Source: Hemileia vastatrix (taxonomy: Eukaryota > Basidiomycota > Pucciniomycetes > Pucciniales > Zaghouaniaceae). From it: a stretch of DNA of 64,000 nucleotides. A program made the translations under genes and the position numbers. The DNA is taken from assembly GCA_030280995.1 (NCBI GenBank), contig JASXTE010000008.1:26380693-26444692 (forward strand), written 5' to 3'. The stretch's first letter is position 1, and the number at the start of each line of letters is the position of its first letter. Shown piece after piece: positions 22,487 to 35,600 of the stretch. Under the pieces are notes generated by a model, which saw only the letters and a program-made list of their open reading frames with translations, did not search any database and had not been told where the DNA came from.

Positions 22487-25400
22487 TTAAGGTTTTGGTT
22501 TTAAAGGATATTTCGAATGAAAAGATTTTAGGAGTTCAGGAGCATTGGAAACATTGATGGCTGGTTCCTAGGATGTTTTGTCTGAGTCATTGAGGAAGCC
22601 TTCCCATTCCACGAGGTATTGAAGTTTCCCCTTGCATATTCTTGAATCAAGGATACGACTTACTTCCCACTCTAGATGATCTTCTACTTCGACTGGTTCC
22701 GGAGGGGGTTGGTTCTTGCCCGGGTATATTTCTCGAGCCAGTTCCAGTAGAGATACATGGAAAACAGGGTGAATCGCCTGCCATTTAGGAGGTAACTTGA
22801 GTCGAAATGCAGTTTTAGAGACTTCAGAGTCGATTTCGAATGGTCCCAAGCGCTTTTCAGCCAGTTTCTTTGATGGTCTTGTTGTTCGGATGTTTCGTGC
22901 ATCGAGCCATACTTTGTCGCCTGGTTTAAAGGAAGGAGCAGATTGTCAATGTTTGTCGGCCTGTTCCTTGTATCTTCGAATTGCTGATTCCAAATTTGTT
23001 TTAAGTTCTTCTTGGAGTCGTGATATAGTTCGAAGATAATGTTCCGCAGGATGATTAGTTCCTACATGAATTGAGTTGAATCGAGGATGTCGTCCATAAA
23101 TGGTTTCGAAGGGAGATTGTCGTGTTGAAGAATGAGTCGAGTTATGATAAGCAAATTCGGCCAATGGTAGCCATGTGGTCCAATCGTCTTGTTGGTAACT
23201 AACATACATTCGAAGATATTGTTCGAGGATTTGGTTAACTCTTTCTGTTTGACCATCGGTTTCAGGGTGATAGGCTGTGGAGAGATTGCTCGTGATATTG
23301 AGTTGTCAACACAGTTGGGTCCAGAATGTGGATACAAACAATGAGCCTCTATCTGAAATTGTATCATTTGGTAAGCCGTGTTTAGAAAATACATATTCTA
23401 AAAACAATTTTGACAAATCTTCTGCTGTAGCAGTAGTAGTGGTTTTAATAAAAATAGACATTTTTGAATATCTATCTACTATTACTAATATAGCATTAAA
23501 ATCATTAGAAATAGGAAGTTGAGAAATGAAATCCATCGATAAAGATTCCCAAGGTTTAGAGGGAATAGGAAGTGGTTGAAGCAACCCATGCTTCCGGTGA
23601 TGGGGAGCCTTATTCCTATTACATTCGTAACAAGCTTTTATATAGGCCTTGATTTCCTTGGTCATACCTGGCCAGAAGAAATCCCTCGCTATTAACTGGT
23701 AGGTTTTATCAACCTCAAAATGACCAGCTAACGGAGAATCATGTCGACTATTGAAAATCCATAATTTTATCTCATTGTTGTCGGGTATGACTACTCTACC
23801 TTCGAAGACTAATAGACCTGATTCAATACTAAATCTTTTGGCCCCTTGCTTCGAGGGTATTTTGTCTTTTAACCCTAAACAATAATCGTCCTTCGACTGA
23901 GCTTCGAGGATGTTGGATAGTGGATTTCGAAAAGATTGAATTGTCATCGAATTAAGTTGATGAGTCGTTAACATTGATTCGTTGAAGATTGATTGCACAT
24001 TTGCTGGGTTCTTGTCAGCAAATGCGTCCCCCCGCTGTGGGTAAACGTTTTCCTGACGTGACAAGATATCTGGGACAATGCAGTTTTTTCCTGGGCAATA
24101 GGAAATAGAGAAAAAAAATTCAGACAAAAATTCAGCCCACCTGGCTTGACGCCTGGTTAACACTTTAGAAGATATGAAGTATTTCAAAGCATTGTGATCT
24201 GTTAAAATTTGAAAAGGACTATCTAGGCTGAGAAGAAAAGAACACCATTTTTTAAGACAATGGATAATAGCTAAAAGCTCTTTGTCATGAATTTCATAAT
24301 TTAATTCCACGGCTATGAGTTTGCTTGACTCAAAAGCAACAGGATGAAACAAATTTGTTTCAGGATTTAATTGGGAGATGACCCCTGCAATAGCATAATC
24401 ACTCGCATCTGTCTCAACTATTGTCGAGGCCGAAGGATCAAAATGCCGAAGAATTGGGGCTGTGGTGAACGCCGTTTTTAGTGCTTCAAATTCCTTTCGT
24501 GCTGTAGAAGTAAAAACAAAAGGAATATCTTTTCTAAGAAGAGAAGTAAGATTGGAAATAGTTTTAGAGTAATCTTTAATAAATCTTCTATAGAAGTTAG
24601 CAAAACCCAAAAATCCTTGGAGTGATTTAATGTTTTTGGGCTCAGGCCATTCCAGGATTTTCTGGACTTTTTTGTCATCCATGACTAAACCGTCAGTGGA
24701 CAACGTAAAACCCAAAAAATCAATTGATTTGAGGTGGAATTCGCATTTATTATGCTTGGCGTAGAGACCATGATCTCAAAGACGATTTAGGACCTGTCGA
24801 ACATGATGAATATGTTCATCCAGTGTTTTTGAGTATATTAAAATATCATCTAAATAGACGACTACAAATTGTTCAACAACATCTTGAAAGATATCATTAA
24901 CAAAAGTTTGAAAAGTTGAAGGTGCGTTACATAATCCAAAAGGCATAACTAAATATTCAAAACTACCAAATCTAGTGCGCATTGCAGTCAGTGGTTCATG
25001 ACCTTCCGCAATGCGAATAAGATTGTAAGAGCCTCTAAGATCAATTTTAGAAAAGAAATTAGCACCATTGAAAAGGGTAAGAAGTAATGACATAGGAGGA
25101 ACAGGATATGCATTCTTCTTTGTGACTGTGTTGAGCTTTCTATAGTCAACACACAACCTAAGACTACCGTCCTTCTTTTTTACAAAGAGGACTGGGGAGC
25201 CGGTTGGAGATTTACTGGCTCTGATGAAACCTTTGGCTACATTCTCTGCAATGTAGTCTCGAAGAACTTGAGATTCGTTCTTCGATAAAGAATAGACAGG
25301 ACCTGCCAGAGGTACTGGGCCTATTAACTCTATTTGATGGTCGTAGGGTCGATGAGGTGGTAACTTATCGGCCTTGCGGATTGAGAAAACATCGAGGAAA

Positions 25401-26142
25401 TTGTGGTAGATTTCTGGTAGAGTTGATTTGATGGCTTCAACGTTTATTTGGTCATCCTCTTCATCTTCGAGAGAATCTGTCGAGGTGATACCTGTATTGA
25501 GAGAGCATAATTCGATTACTTCGAGGCAATTTAAATCTTCTTTGAGTGAAGTCATCGAGCTAGAAGGGTTAGCCAATTGCTCATTTAAAGAAGGTACAGA
25601 TGCTTGCAAGTCATCTGGCAGAGATTTGTCCTCTAGCAGGACGTTGTCAGGCGGGTTGTTTAACTCCCTATTGACCTGCATTAAAGAATCAGAAATATAC
25701 TTAGAGCATGGGGTGATCAATCCCCTAGTCCAATCAATTTCGGGATTCCAATGCGTTAAAAAGTCATGGCCAAGAATGGTATCGTCCATCCTTGTGGCGT
25801 CCAAGACTGATAATTCCCACTCAAAGGGGGGAAAATTCGGAAAGTTGAAAACCCATAAAACTTTCTTACTTACCCAATATTTGGGTTCCTCTGATTCGAC
25901 CAAATAGATGGGAGTTTGATCGATATCTGTAAATGTTAGTTGAAGCTTCTCGGCAAAAGATAAACTAACAAAAGAAATTGAAGCTCCAGAGTCTATAAGA
26001 CAACTGAAGGGGATATGCTCCTTAAAAAGAATGAATCTCAAGCGGTTTAAGGCAACTCCAGTCCTTAAGACATGGAGGTTCTGTGCACTGGGAGTGATAA
26101 GATAGTTTGCTTTGCACACAAGTAAACTATCTACTAGTTTTT
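22487..26142 (-). pseudogene. Element B protease-pol with chromodomain
   Basis: One continuous frame from the frameshift site to TAA at 22489-22487 encodes retropepsin (FSCLIDSGASISFVS), RT (SPVLFVKKKDGSLRLCVDYR and YLDDILIYS near 24850), RNase H (ETDASDYAIAGVISQL), integrase (HDSPLAGH...[31 protein letters not shown]) and a chromodomain (EWEVSRILDS...LVEWEGF). Four nonsense codons break it: TGA at 24778-24776, 23308-23306 and 22948-22946, and TAG at 22570-22568. The first three fit Arg CGA to TGA; the last replaces the conserved chromodomain Trp. The frame resumes exactly after each, so there is no indel. The protein would tether integration to chromatin through the chromodomain. This copy cannot make it intact. 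Confidence 0.92.
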
Positions 26143-27321
26143 TGACTTCGAACTAGTACCTTCTCTTTCCTTCAACTTTACACAGTCTTCCAACTTGTGC
26201 TTACCCCCACAATACATACATAACCCATTATCTGCTCTTCTCTTCCTCTCAGCTTCTTTAAGTTCCCCTTTAGGATCCAGTACTTTGCTGATATTGCCTG
26301 GGGTCGAGCCTTTTGGTCGAGGTTTATCCTTTCCCTTATTGGGTTTGGATTGAGTTGAGGAGGATTGATTTGGTCATGGGTGTGAAGAAGGTCCCGATTT
26401 AAAATTTTGGCCTTGAGATTTGTTGGCATATTGACGATGTTGAAGTCGTCCCTGATAAACGCCGTCAAGTTCGAGGGTTCAATCCATTAAATCCGTTAAA
26501 GTAGTCATCTTCTGACCGTGAAGATTTAATTGATCCAGAATCCTCGAAGGAAGTCCTTTCTTGAAATGATACTTAAGGGCAGCATCATTCCAACCTACTC
26601 GAGTTTGAAGTGCTCTGAAGTTCGAGATATATTCAGAGGCTTTACCATTATCACTCATGCGAAGAAAATCAAGTTCAATTTCTGCGTTGTCCGTTTCATT
26701 AGGGTCCCCAAACAACGTAAAAAGTTGGTCTTTGAACTTTTCCCAATTATTGATAAGTAAGTGGGTTTCTGTCAAAGAAAGCATGAGTAGATAAGGTTCG
26801 AACCATCTTGCTGCTTTCCCGGCTAGGAATGAAGAAGCGTAAACAACCTTTGATCGGTCGCTGTTAAAGGTTCGAGGGTCATTATGGAACAGTAGCTTGC
26901 AGGTTTGCAAGAAGGGTCGCAATCTGTCGGGGTGATCTCCGTCAAATTTGTCAGGAGATTTCATAGAAGGAGTTTTGAACTTAGATCCCTCTGAAGACGT
27001 TGGATTTGAAAGGGTTTTCATAAAAAGTCTCATGAAATCTTCCAGAGAGTTAGATGGTCCCGGTTCTGAGGATTGGCCAGAAGGGTGATTGGCAGGGGCG
27101 GATGGTGCCTCATGCATTGTATCCTCTCCTTCTTCTTCATCACTAGAATCCTCAAAATCCTGTGGAATGTCTTCTACAGATTGAACTGAATGTTGCCGTT
27201 CCCTAAGGTTGAGTGGTTCCAAAGAGTGAGTGCGAGAAACAGACCTTGTGGCTGTTGCCCTGCCTCTAGCGCAAGCTCTAGTAGTAGCGCCCGTAGGAGG
27301 AGTGCGTTGAACAGGTGCCAT
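26134..27321 (-). pseudogene. Element B gag
   Basis: The frame starts at ATG 27321 (MAPVQRTPPTGATTRAC) and ends at TAG 26136-26134. It has a basic N-terminus, an acidic stretch (DFEDSSDEEEGEDT) and a capsid-like core (KFDGDHPDRLRPFLQTC ... AARWFEPYLL). A shortened knuckle follows, CMYCGGKHKLEDC (CX2CX3HX4C), near 26210. Two TGA codons interrupt the frame at 26481-26479 and 26376-26374; both are probably former TGG Trp codons. A minus ORF at 26178-26468 is another frame, not the gag C-terminus. Confidence 0.88.
26137..26143 (-). promoter_or_regulatory. Element B -1 ribosomal frameshift heptamer A AAA AAC
   Basis: On the minus strand the gag frame reads AAG TCA AAA AAC TAG TAG. The heptamer A AAA AAC is in the X XXY YYZ register. 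A -1 slip continues as CTA GTA GAT AGT in the protease-pol frame. The gag stops follow directly. The downstream stimulator was not modelled. Confidence 0.8.
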
Positions 27322-27392
27322 TTAAAATTTTAGAAGCACCTAAAAAGACGTAGTAGTGCAAAGAATGAGAACTATGGAGAATTAAATTATAC

Positions 27393-28167
27393 TGTCACCC
27401 GACGACCTACGCACAAGGTCGAGGATGTTCCTGTAAGTGAGATGAGGGATTTTAGAAACTTCTTTGAAGCACAGAGGAATGATTCGAGGAAATGATTCGA
27501 AGGTCACTCGAAGTAATAGCTATAGGTTCGAGGTTCAATCGAGAAGAATTATAAACTAGTTCCAAGGTAATAATAATTCTTAAAATCTCACGAAGGGTTG
27601 GCAACTCAATAATCAAAGATTTAGGATTTAGAAATGAATATTGAGAAGGTAAAAGAAAGATACAATAACAATGATTTAACTTTTAAGGATTTACCACTAT
27701 TAATGTAAATACGATATTATAAATTAATTCTAAGGAATATCGAACCAAATACCCAACTCCTTTTATATCCTTTGTTCCTCCTCGCATTGACCTCCCTTCC
27801 ATCGCAGCATTCCCATTCCATTGACCATTACTAACATACACTTAGACCCTCTCCACTAAATATCCGTCCATGCTCAATTTACCCCTTTTAATTAATTAAC
27901 AAAACTTTAATAAAAAAAAACTACTACTATACTATTTCGTTGATCCTAGCGCTGTGCGTCGCTTATTGAAAAGGACTAAGGTACCCTATTGGGAGATTGA
28001 CTAATTTAGATTTAGAGTTTAGGCTAGCGCAGTTAAATAGTAAGTACACAAAGGAAAATTGCAGTTGCTATGGAGAATTGCTTTCTGCGCTTCGAGTATA
28101 GATTTAGGACTCGATATTATTGATTTATTGAGTTAATTTCGCTTCGAGTGTCACGTGGTGCGTGACA
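27393..28167 (-). repeat. Element B 5' LTR
   Basis: It matches the 3' LTR at 19664-20437. The internal bases next to it on the minus strand read GTATAATTTAATTCTCC, without the TGG expected of a tRNA-type primer site. A 12-base string, CTATGGAGAATT on the plus strand, occurs both there (27372) and inside each LTR. Confidence 0.95.
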
Positions 28168-28341
28168 AAAGCCAGGATTCAACTAGAAATAGAGAAGGGT
28201 TGGAAACAAACATTATGGGGTAATTGTGAATAGAGCTGCCAACTCATCAATTACCCCCAAACTTGCCAATATAAAATCTAGAAGGTTCCCCTGTGAACAT
28301 TCCTAACAAAATTTGTTTCCCCCTCATATTTTCACCACATA
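28168..28341 (-). other. Element 3 3' noncoding region, middle part
   Basis: This short piece lies between element B and the TIR element and begins with the AAAGC duplication. It holds the conserved hairpin at 28217-28257. It aligns with 49880-50010 and 50160-50290 of element 4, which shows it belongs to element 3. Confidence 0.8.
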
Positions 28342-28380
28342 CACCACGGGAAATCTGGGGGTGAACTGCTAGCAGTTCCC
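28342..28380 (+). repeat. Left terminal inverted repeat
   Basis: It begins CACCACGGGAAATC and contains a perfect palindrome, AACTGCTAGCAGTT. All five differences from the right end are transitions. A second CACCAC lies 9 bp outside it at 28333. Confidence 0.85.
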
Positions 28381-28714
28381 TCTTTTTGAAACTATCAGGA
28401 ATTTGTCAGGAAACTGTTGGGAAACCATCCTGAAACTGTCAGAAAGATGTTTTTAAATCTGATGAAAAAACATTGAAAAAATAAACTGTCACAGATTGAA
28501 TCCAGAACAATCCCTCCTTGAGCAGAGCTTAAGAACCACATTGAACATCAGTTAATCTCAGGTTTGGCAAAAGGTTGAACAACGTCACTTAGCATACCTT
28601 AATAGTCAAATAATAAACTTGAATATATGTTGCGTGTATGATATAGATGCATATGCATTTGAATTTGCATGGTGGATACTTATTGCATGCTAAAAATTGA
28701 TGTGAAATGCCTAT

Positions 28715-29060
28715 CTAAAGTGTATGCATAATGACTATGAAGAATAAATATGCATAAAAAATATGCATAAAAATATGCATAAAAAATATGCATAGTGATT
28801 ATGCATAAAAAATATGCATAGTGATTATGCATAAAAAATATGCATATTGAATATGCATAAAATATGCATAAAAATATGCATAAAAATATGCATATTGAAT
28901 ATGCAAAAAAAGGTGCATATATGTTTATGAATAAAATATATTAATATGCATATAAATCTGTATAATGAATATGCATATTCATATGCATAAATATGCATAA
29001 TGATTGAAAAATGCAAAAAAATGATGCTTAACAAGTATATTTTATGCATAAATAGAAATA
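28715..29060. repeat. ATGCAT minisatellite
   Basis: AATATGCATAAAA and close variants repeat many times. Each unit holds the self-complementary ATGCAT. It lies inside the TIR element, left of the satellite array, and a minus ORF through it is only low-complexity. Confidence 0.85.
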
Positions 29061-29674
29061 TGCAATATAAATTCATATTGCATACAGATAACACTGGCAA
29101 ACCATTTTGACCAAAACTCATACTAAATTTTCATTCTGGACTAAAGGTGTGAGGGAAGGAAGAAAAACAGTCCGACGTTAGAAAAATGCTACATGCACTC
29201 ATTTTGTAGCAGAGCAAATGAGAAGTGCTGAATTATGGTTGGTGCCCATAATTTAGTGTGATATCATAATTTTATTTAATTGTTTTCAATATTGAAAAGA
29301 CTTTATTAGGTCGGTTGGTATGGATCTAGCTGTGCCAGGGTCTAATTTAATTATTTTAACAATTTCTTAATAATTAATGGGCTTTAATACAAAAACAGGT
29401 TGTATTTTTTGTGGGATATTGGATATGATAAGATCTTTTGTAAAAAAAACTTATATTGTTTAAAAATATTCCTGAATCAGATGTGGGATATTCACTACAA
29501 AAAATTGTACTGTGGGAAATAAAATATATGCACAAGCAGTAAAGAAAGGACTGAGTGAACACTTTTTGTGCAGTAAGAATCATTAGAGTGGAATTGTGGA
29601 TGAAAAATATAATTCATTATTACCATTTTATTTAATCAAAAAATTTATAATATTAAAAAGGACTATTGATTAAT

Positions 29675-32600
29675 TGGTATTTGACCTTTGTGCCTCACTC
29701 ATATTTATCATTTGATTGATTTTTGTCACCATTATGTTATTAATATTAGAAGTATAGCAAAAACTTGTGTGCCAAATGCATACCGGGTGATGTTACACCT
29801 TTTATAATATTATTAAATAAAGGTAAAAAAATATGAAAATGATTTTTTTTACAAAAAATAAATTGATATCCAAAAGCAATATGAGGGATAAAAAGGTAAA
29901 ATTAAAGGGATGAAATATGAAATAAAAAATTAAAGTGAAATTCCTCCCATCAAGAGCAAGTAGACATGATGGGGTGAACACCCACCAGTGGCACTAAACT
30001 TGGACTATAATTTCTTTTTTGTAAAAAAAAAAAAAATTCACTGGAGCTTTACCAAAACTTCAGGATGACAATTTTGCCATATCAAACAACTTCTAGTGCA
30101 ATTATTGAAGAAAAATTCATTTTCATTGCAATAGAGAGAATTGATCACATCAGACTGCATGTGACCAAAAGTGTCCAGCACAAGTTCGGCCGAACTTGTG
30201 CTGGACACTTTTATGATGGAGGTTAGCTAGGGTGGAATTTTTCTTCAGTTCCTCTGGTATTTCTTATAAACATGTCCACTGGTATTTGATCTTTGTGCCT
30301 CACTCATATTTATCATTTGATTGATTTTTTGTCACCATTATGTTTTAATATTATAAGTATAGCAAAAACTCGTGTGCCAAATGCATACCGGGTGATGTTA
30401 CACCTTTTATAATATTATTAAATAAAGGTAAAAAGATATGAAAATGATTTGTTTTACAAAAAATAAATTGATATACAAAAGCAATATGAGGGATAAAAAG
30501 GTAAAATTACAGGAATCAAATATGAAATAAAAAATTAAAATAAAATTACTGCCATCAAGAGCAAGTAGACATGTTGGGGCAAATGTCAACCAGTGAGGCT
30601 AAACTTGGACTATAATTGCTTTTTTGAAAAACAAAAAAGTGCCAATCTGAGGTTTAAAAAAACTTCAGCAGAACCATTTAGCCATATCAAACAACTTCTA
30701 GTTCAATGATTGAGAGAGAATTGATCACACCAGACTGCATGTGACAAAAAGTGTCCAGCACAAGTTTGGCTGAACTTGTGCTGGACACATTTATGATGGA
30801 GAGTAGCTAGGGTAGAATTTTTCTTCAGTTAATCTGGTATTTCTTATAAACATGTCCATTGGTACTTGATCTTTGTGCCTCACTCATATATATCATTTGA
30901 TTAATTTATTGTCACCATTATATTATTAATATTATAAGTATAGCAAAAACTCGTGTGCCCAATGCATACCAGGTGATGTTACACCTTTTATAATATTATT
31001 AAATAAAGGTAAAAAAATATGAAAATGATTTGCTTTACAAAAAATAAATTGATATACAAAAGCAATATGATGGATAAAAAGGTAAAATTAATCTCAAAGA
31101 GATCAATTATGAAAAACAAAATACTAGTAAAATTCTTGCTCTCAAGAGCCAGTAGAAGTGTTGAAAAAAATGGGAGCCATCAGGGCTAAATTGTAATAAG
31201 TGAACTTTTTTTAAAGATAAAAATTATACACCTGAGGTTGGGAAGAACAACAGGTGGATGATTCAGCTAAACAAAACTACTTGTAGTGACGTTTAATAAA
31301 AAAAATGTTTTTTTGTTGCCATATAGAGAATTGATCCCATCTGACTGCAAGTGACTAAAAGTGTCCAGCACAAGTTCGGCCGAACTTGTGCTGGACACTT
31401 TTATGATGGAGAGTAGCTTGGGTGGAAATTTTCTTCAGTTCCTTCATCTTGTATTTCTCATAAACATGTCTACTGGTATTTGATCAGTCTGTATCTTTCA
31501 TATTTATCATCCAATTAATATTTTATCACCATTATATTATTAATGTTATTAGTATAGCAAAAACTTGTGTGCCAAATGCATATCATGTGAAGTTATACCT
31601 TCAATAATTTTTTAAAATAGACGTAAATAAATATGGAAAGGATTAGTTTTACAAAAATTAAATAGAAATTTAAAAGTAAAAAGAGGAATAAAAGAGTAAA
31701 ATAAAAGTCAAAGAGTTCAAATATGAAAAAAATACTGGTAAAATTCCTGCTAACAAGAGCCAGTAGAGGTGTTAAAGCAAATGGGAGCCATCAGTGCTTA
31801 ATTGTAATAAGTGACATTTTCTTTAAAGATAAAAAATTATACACCTGATATTGGGCAGAACAGCAGGTGGATGATTCAGCTAAACCAAACTACTTCTAGT
31901 GGAATTTTGGTAAAAAATATTTTTTGTTGCCATACAGAGAATTGATCCCATCTGACTGCACATGACCAAAAGTGTCCAGCACAAGTTCGGCCAAACTTGT
32001 GCTGGACCCTTCTATGATGGAGAGGGGCTGGGGTAGAATTTTTCTTCAGTTCATCTGGTATTTCTTACAAACATGTCTACTGGTATTTTATCTTTGTGCC
32101 TCACTCATACATATTGTTTGATTAATTTTTTGTCTTAATTATATTATTAATTATATAAGTATAGCAAAAAATCGTGTGCCAAATGCATACTGAGTGATGT
32201 TACACCTTTTATAATATTATTAAAAAAATGTATAAAAATATTAAAATAATTTATTTTAAAAATTATTAATTGATATCCACAAGCAATATGAGAAATAAAA
32301 AATTAAGTTAAAGCAATCAAATATGAAAAACGAACTCCAAGTATTATTGCTAATATCAAAGGCCAGTAGAGATGTTGAAGCAAATGAGAGCCATCAGGGA
32401 TAAATTGTACTAAATTGATTGTTTTTTAAAGATAAAAAATTGTGTACCTGTGGTTTGGATGAACTCTAGGTGGATAATTCAGCTATATCAAACTAAATCT
32501 AGTGAAGTTTCTTATCAAATAATTTTTTTCATTGCCATAGAGAGAATTGATCCCATCTGACTGTACCTGACCAAAAGTGTCCAGCACAAGTTCGGCCAAA

Positions 32601-35600
32601 CTTGTGCTGGACACTTTTATGATGGAGAGTAGCTAGGGTGCAGGTCTTCTTCAGTGCAACTGTTATTTTTTTAAAACATGTCAAATGGTATTTGATCTTT
32701 CTGTGTTATTCATATTTTATTATCTGATTAATTTTTTGTCATTAGAATATTATTAATTTTATTAGTATAGAAAAAACTTGTGCGCCAAATGCATGCCATG
32801 TTATATTACACCTTTTATAATATTATTAAAAAATGTTAAAAAAATATGAAAATGATTTCTTTTCCAAAATTATAAATTAATATCCAAATGTAACATGAGT
32901 GATAAAAAAGTAAAGTAAAAGAGATCAAATATGAAAAAGAAAAATTCAAGAAAAATTCCTGCCTTCAAGAGCCAGTAGAGATGTTGAAACAAATGGGTGC
33001 CATCAGGGCTAAATTTGATAAAATTTAATTTTTTTTAAAGATAAAAAATTTTTCACCTGAGGTTTGGAAAAACTCAAGGTGGATAATTCAGCCATACCAA
33101 ACTACTTCTAATGTAATTATTTAGCATTTTTTTAAATTTAATTTCCACAGAGAGAATTGTATCCATCTGATTGCACCTGAACAAAAGTTTCCAGCACAAG
33201 TTCGGCCGAACTTGTGCTGGACACTTTTATGATGGAGAGTAGCTAGGGTGGAAGTGTTTCTCAGTACATCAGTTTTTTGTTTTTCACATTTCTATTGGGG
33301 TTTTAACTTTTTTTTATCATTCATATTTATCGTATAATTAATTTTTTGTCACCATATATATTATTAATGTTTCTAGTATAGCAAAAACCTGCATGCCAAA
33401 TGCAAAAATGGTGATGTTACAACTTTAATAATATTATTATATAAAGTTAAAAAAATATGAATATGTTTAGTTTTTAAAAAAATAAATTGATATTTAAAAT
33501 TAGAAAGAGTAATAGAAAAGTAAAATGAAAATAAATGGGATCAAATACGAAATAAAAAATACAAGTAAAATTTCTACTATCAAGAGCCAGAAGTGGTGTT
33601 GGGACAGTTGGGGACCCCTAAGTCAAGACTTGGTCTAAACTTACTTTTATGTATAGCTAACAAATTTTGACCTGAGGTTTGGACAGACTTCCAGGGGACA
33701 ATTTTACAATATTAAACATTCTTTACTGCAATAATTGAGTGAAATATCATCTTTATTGCCATAGAGAGAATTTATCTCATATGACTTCATGCAACCAAAA
33801 GTGTCCAGCACAAGTTCGGCCAAACTTGTGCTGGACACTTTTATAATTGAGAGTAGGCATACAGCAAATCTTCTTAAACTCAAAAGGGATTTCTTATAAA
33901 CATTTCAACTGGAATTTGATCTTTCTGTGTCATTTAAATTTACCATTTGATTAATTTTTTGTCATCATTATATTTTTAACGTTATTACTATAGTAATAAC
34001 TTGTGTGAAATATGCATACCAGGTGGTGTTCCACCTTTAATCATATATTATTAAATAAAGGTATAAGAGTATGAAAATTATTTATTTTAAAAATTAAAAA
34101 TTGATATCCAAAGCAATATGAGCAATAAAAAAGTAAAATAAAAGGGATAAAATATGAAAAAAAAATCTAAGGAAAATTCCCACTATCAATAACAAGTAGA
34201 GGTGTTAGATCAAATGTGCACCACCAGGTTTAAACTTGCACTATATTTTCTTTTTTGTTAAACCAAAGAAAGTGTCTCAGGAGGACATTTTGGCAATATC
34301 AAACTACTTATTGTGCAATGATTGAGCAAAATTTCATTTTCATTTCCATAGAGTAAATTTATCCCATCTGACTGCATGCAACCAAAAGTGTCCAGCACAA
34401 GTTCGGCCAAACTTATGCTGGACACTTTTATGATGGTGAGTATCTAGGGTTCAGGTCTTCTTCAGTTCATCAGGTATTCCTTATAAACAAATCCACTTGT
34501 ATATGATCTTTCTGTGTCATTCATATTTATCATTTGATTCATTGTTTTTCACCATTATAATATTAATGTTATTAGTATTGAAAAAATTTGTAAGCCAAAT
34601 GCATACTGGGAGATGCTACATCTTTCATAATCTTATTAAATAAAAGTAAAAAAATATGAAAAGTATTAGTTTTAAAATAAATAAATTGATATTTGAAAGC
34701 AAAAACAGGAATAAAAAAGTAAAATAAAAGTGATTAAATATGAAATTAAACATTCAAATTAAATTTCTTCCATCAAAGATAATTTGAGTTTTCAGACCAA
34801 ATTTGCACCACCAGTTCTAGATTTGGAATATATTTTCTTTTTTTTTAAATTAATAAAAGTGTCCACCTGATGTTTTCCAAAAAATCAGGAGGATAGTATA
34901 GCAGTATAAAGCTACTTCTTGTGCAATGATTGAGCGAAAATTCATTTTAACTTCCATTGAGTAAATTTATCCCATCTGACTGCATGCAACCAAAAGTGTC
35001 CAGCACAAACTCAGCTGAAATTGTGCTGGACACTTTTATGATGGAGAGTAGCTAGGGTGCAAGTCTTCTTCAGTTAATCTTATATTCATTTTAAAAATGT
35101 CTATGGGTATTTGATCTTTCTGTGTCATCCATATTTATTATTTGATTATTTTTTAGTCACCATTATATTATTAATGTTTTTAGTATAGCAAAAACATGTG
35201 TAATGAATGTACACTGGATGATTTTACAACTTTAATAATATAATATAATAAATGTAAAAAAATGAGAAAGTTATCAGTTTTACCAAAATAAAATTGATAT
35301 TTAAAAGCTAAATGAGTAATAAAAGGGTAATATTAAAATTAAAGAGATCAAACATGAAATAAAGATATTAAGTATAATTTCTGCTATCATGAGCCAGTAG
35401 AGGCTTCAGAAAAAATGGGCACCATCATAGATTAACATGGATCAAATTTACTTTTTACCAAAGGAAAAAATTGTCTACCTTAGGTTTGGACAAACTTCCA
35501 GGGGACAATTTGTCTATATTAAACTACTTTCAGTGCAATGATGGAGTGATAATTCAGTCTCATTTCCATATAAAGAATTGATTGCGTCTGACGGCATGCA

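Larger units (their letters stand above)
19664..28167 (-). mobile_element. Element B: complete Ty3/Gypsy chromodomain LTR retrotransposon
   Basis: Two LTRs of about 775 bp flank gag and protease-pol on the minus strand and one gene on the plus strand. The flanks give a perfect 5-bp target duplication, AAAGC, at 19659-19663 and 28168-28172. By eye the LTRs differ at only about a dozen positions, so insertion is recent. Removing B rejoins sequence that matches element 4 around 49840-49910, so B sits in the 3' noncoding region of element 3. Integrase is followed by a chromodomain, which places it in the chromovirus lineage. Confidence 0.95.

Noticed and set aside
26178..26468. Minus ORF as the gag C-terminus of element B
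   Set aside because: The zinc knuckle CMYCGGKHKLEDC is in the original gag frame, which continues after the TGA; this ORF is out of frame.
22568..26481. TGA read as an amino acid
   Set aside because: The TGA codons replace both Arg and Trp positions and TAG also occurs, which fits mutation, not a changed code.
27372..28081. Self-priming of element B through the CTATGGAGAATT repeat
   Set aside because: The two copies are direct repeats in the transcript, so they cannot pair with each other as Tf1-type self-priming needs.
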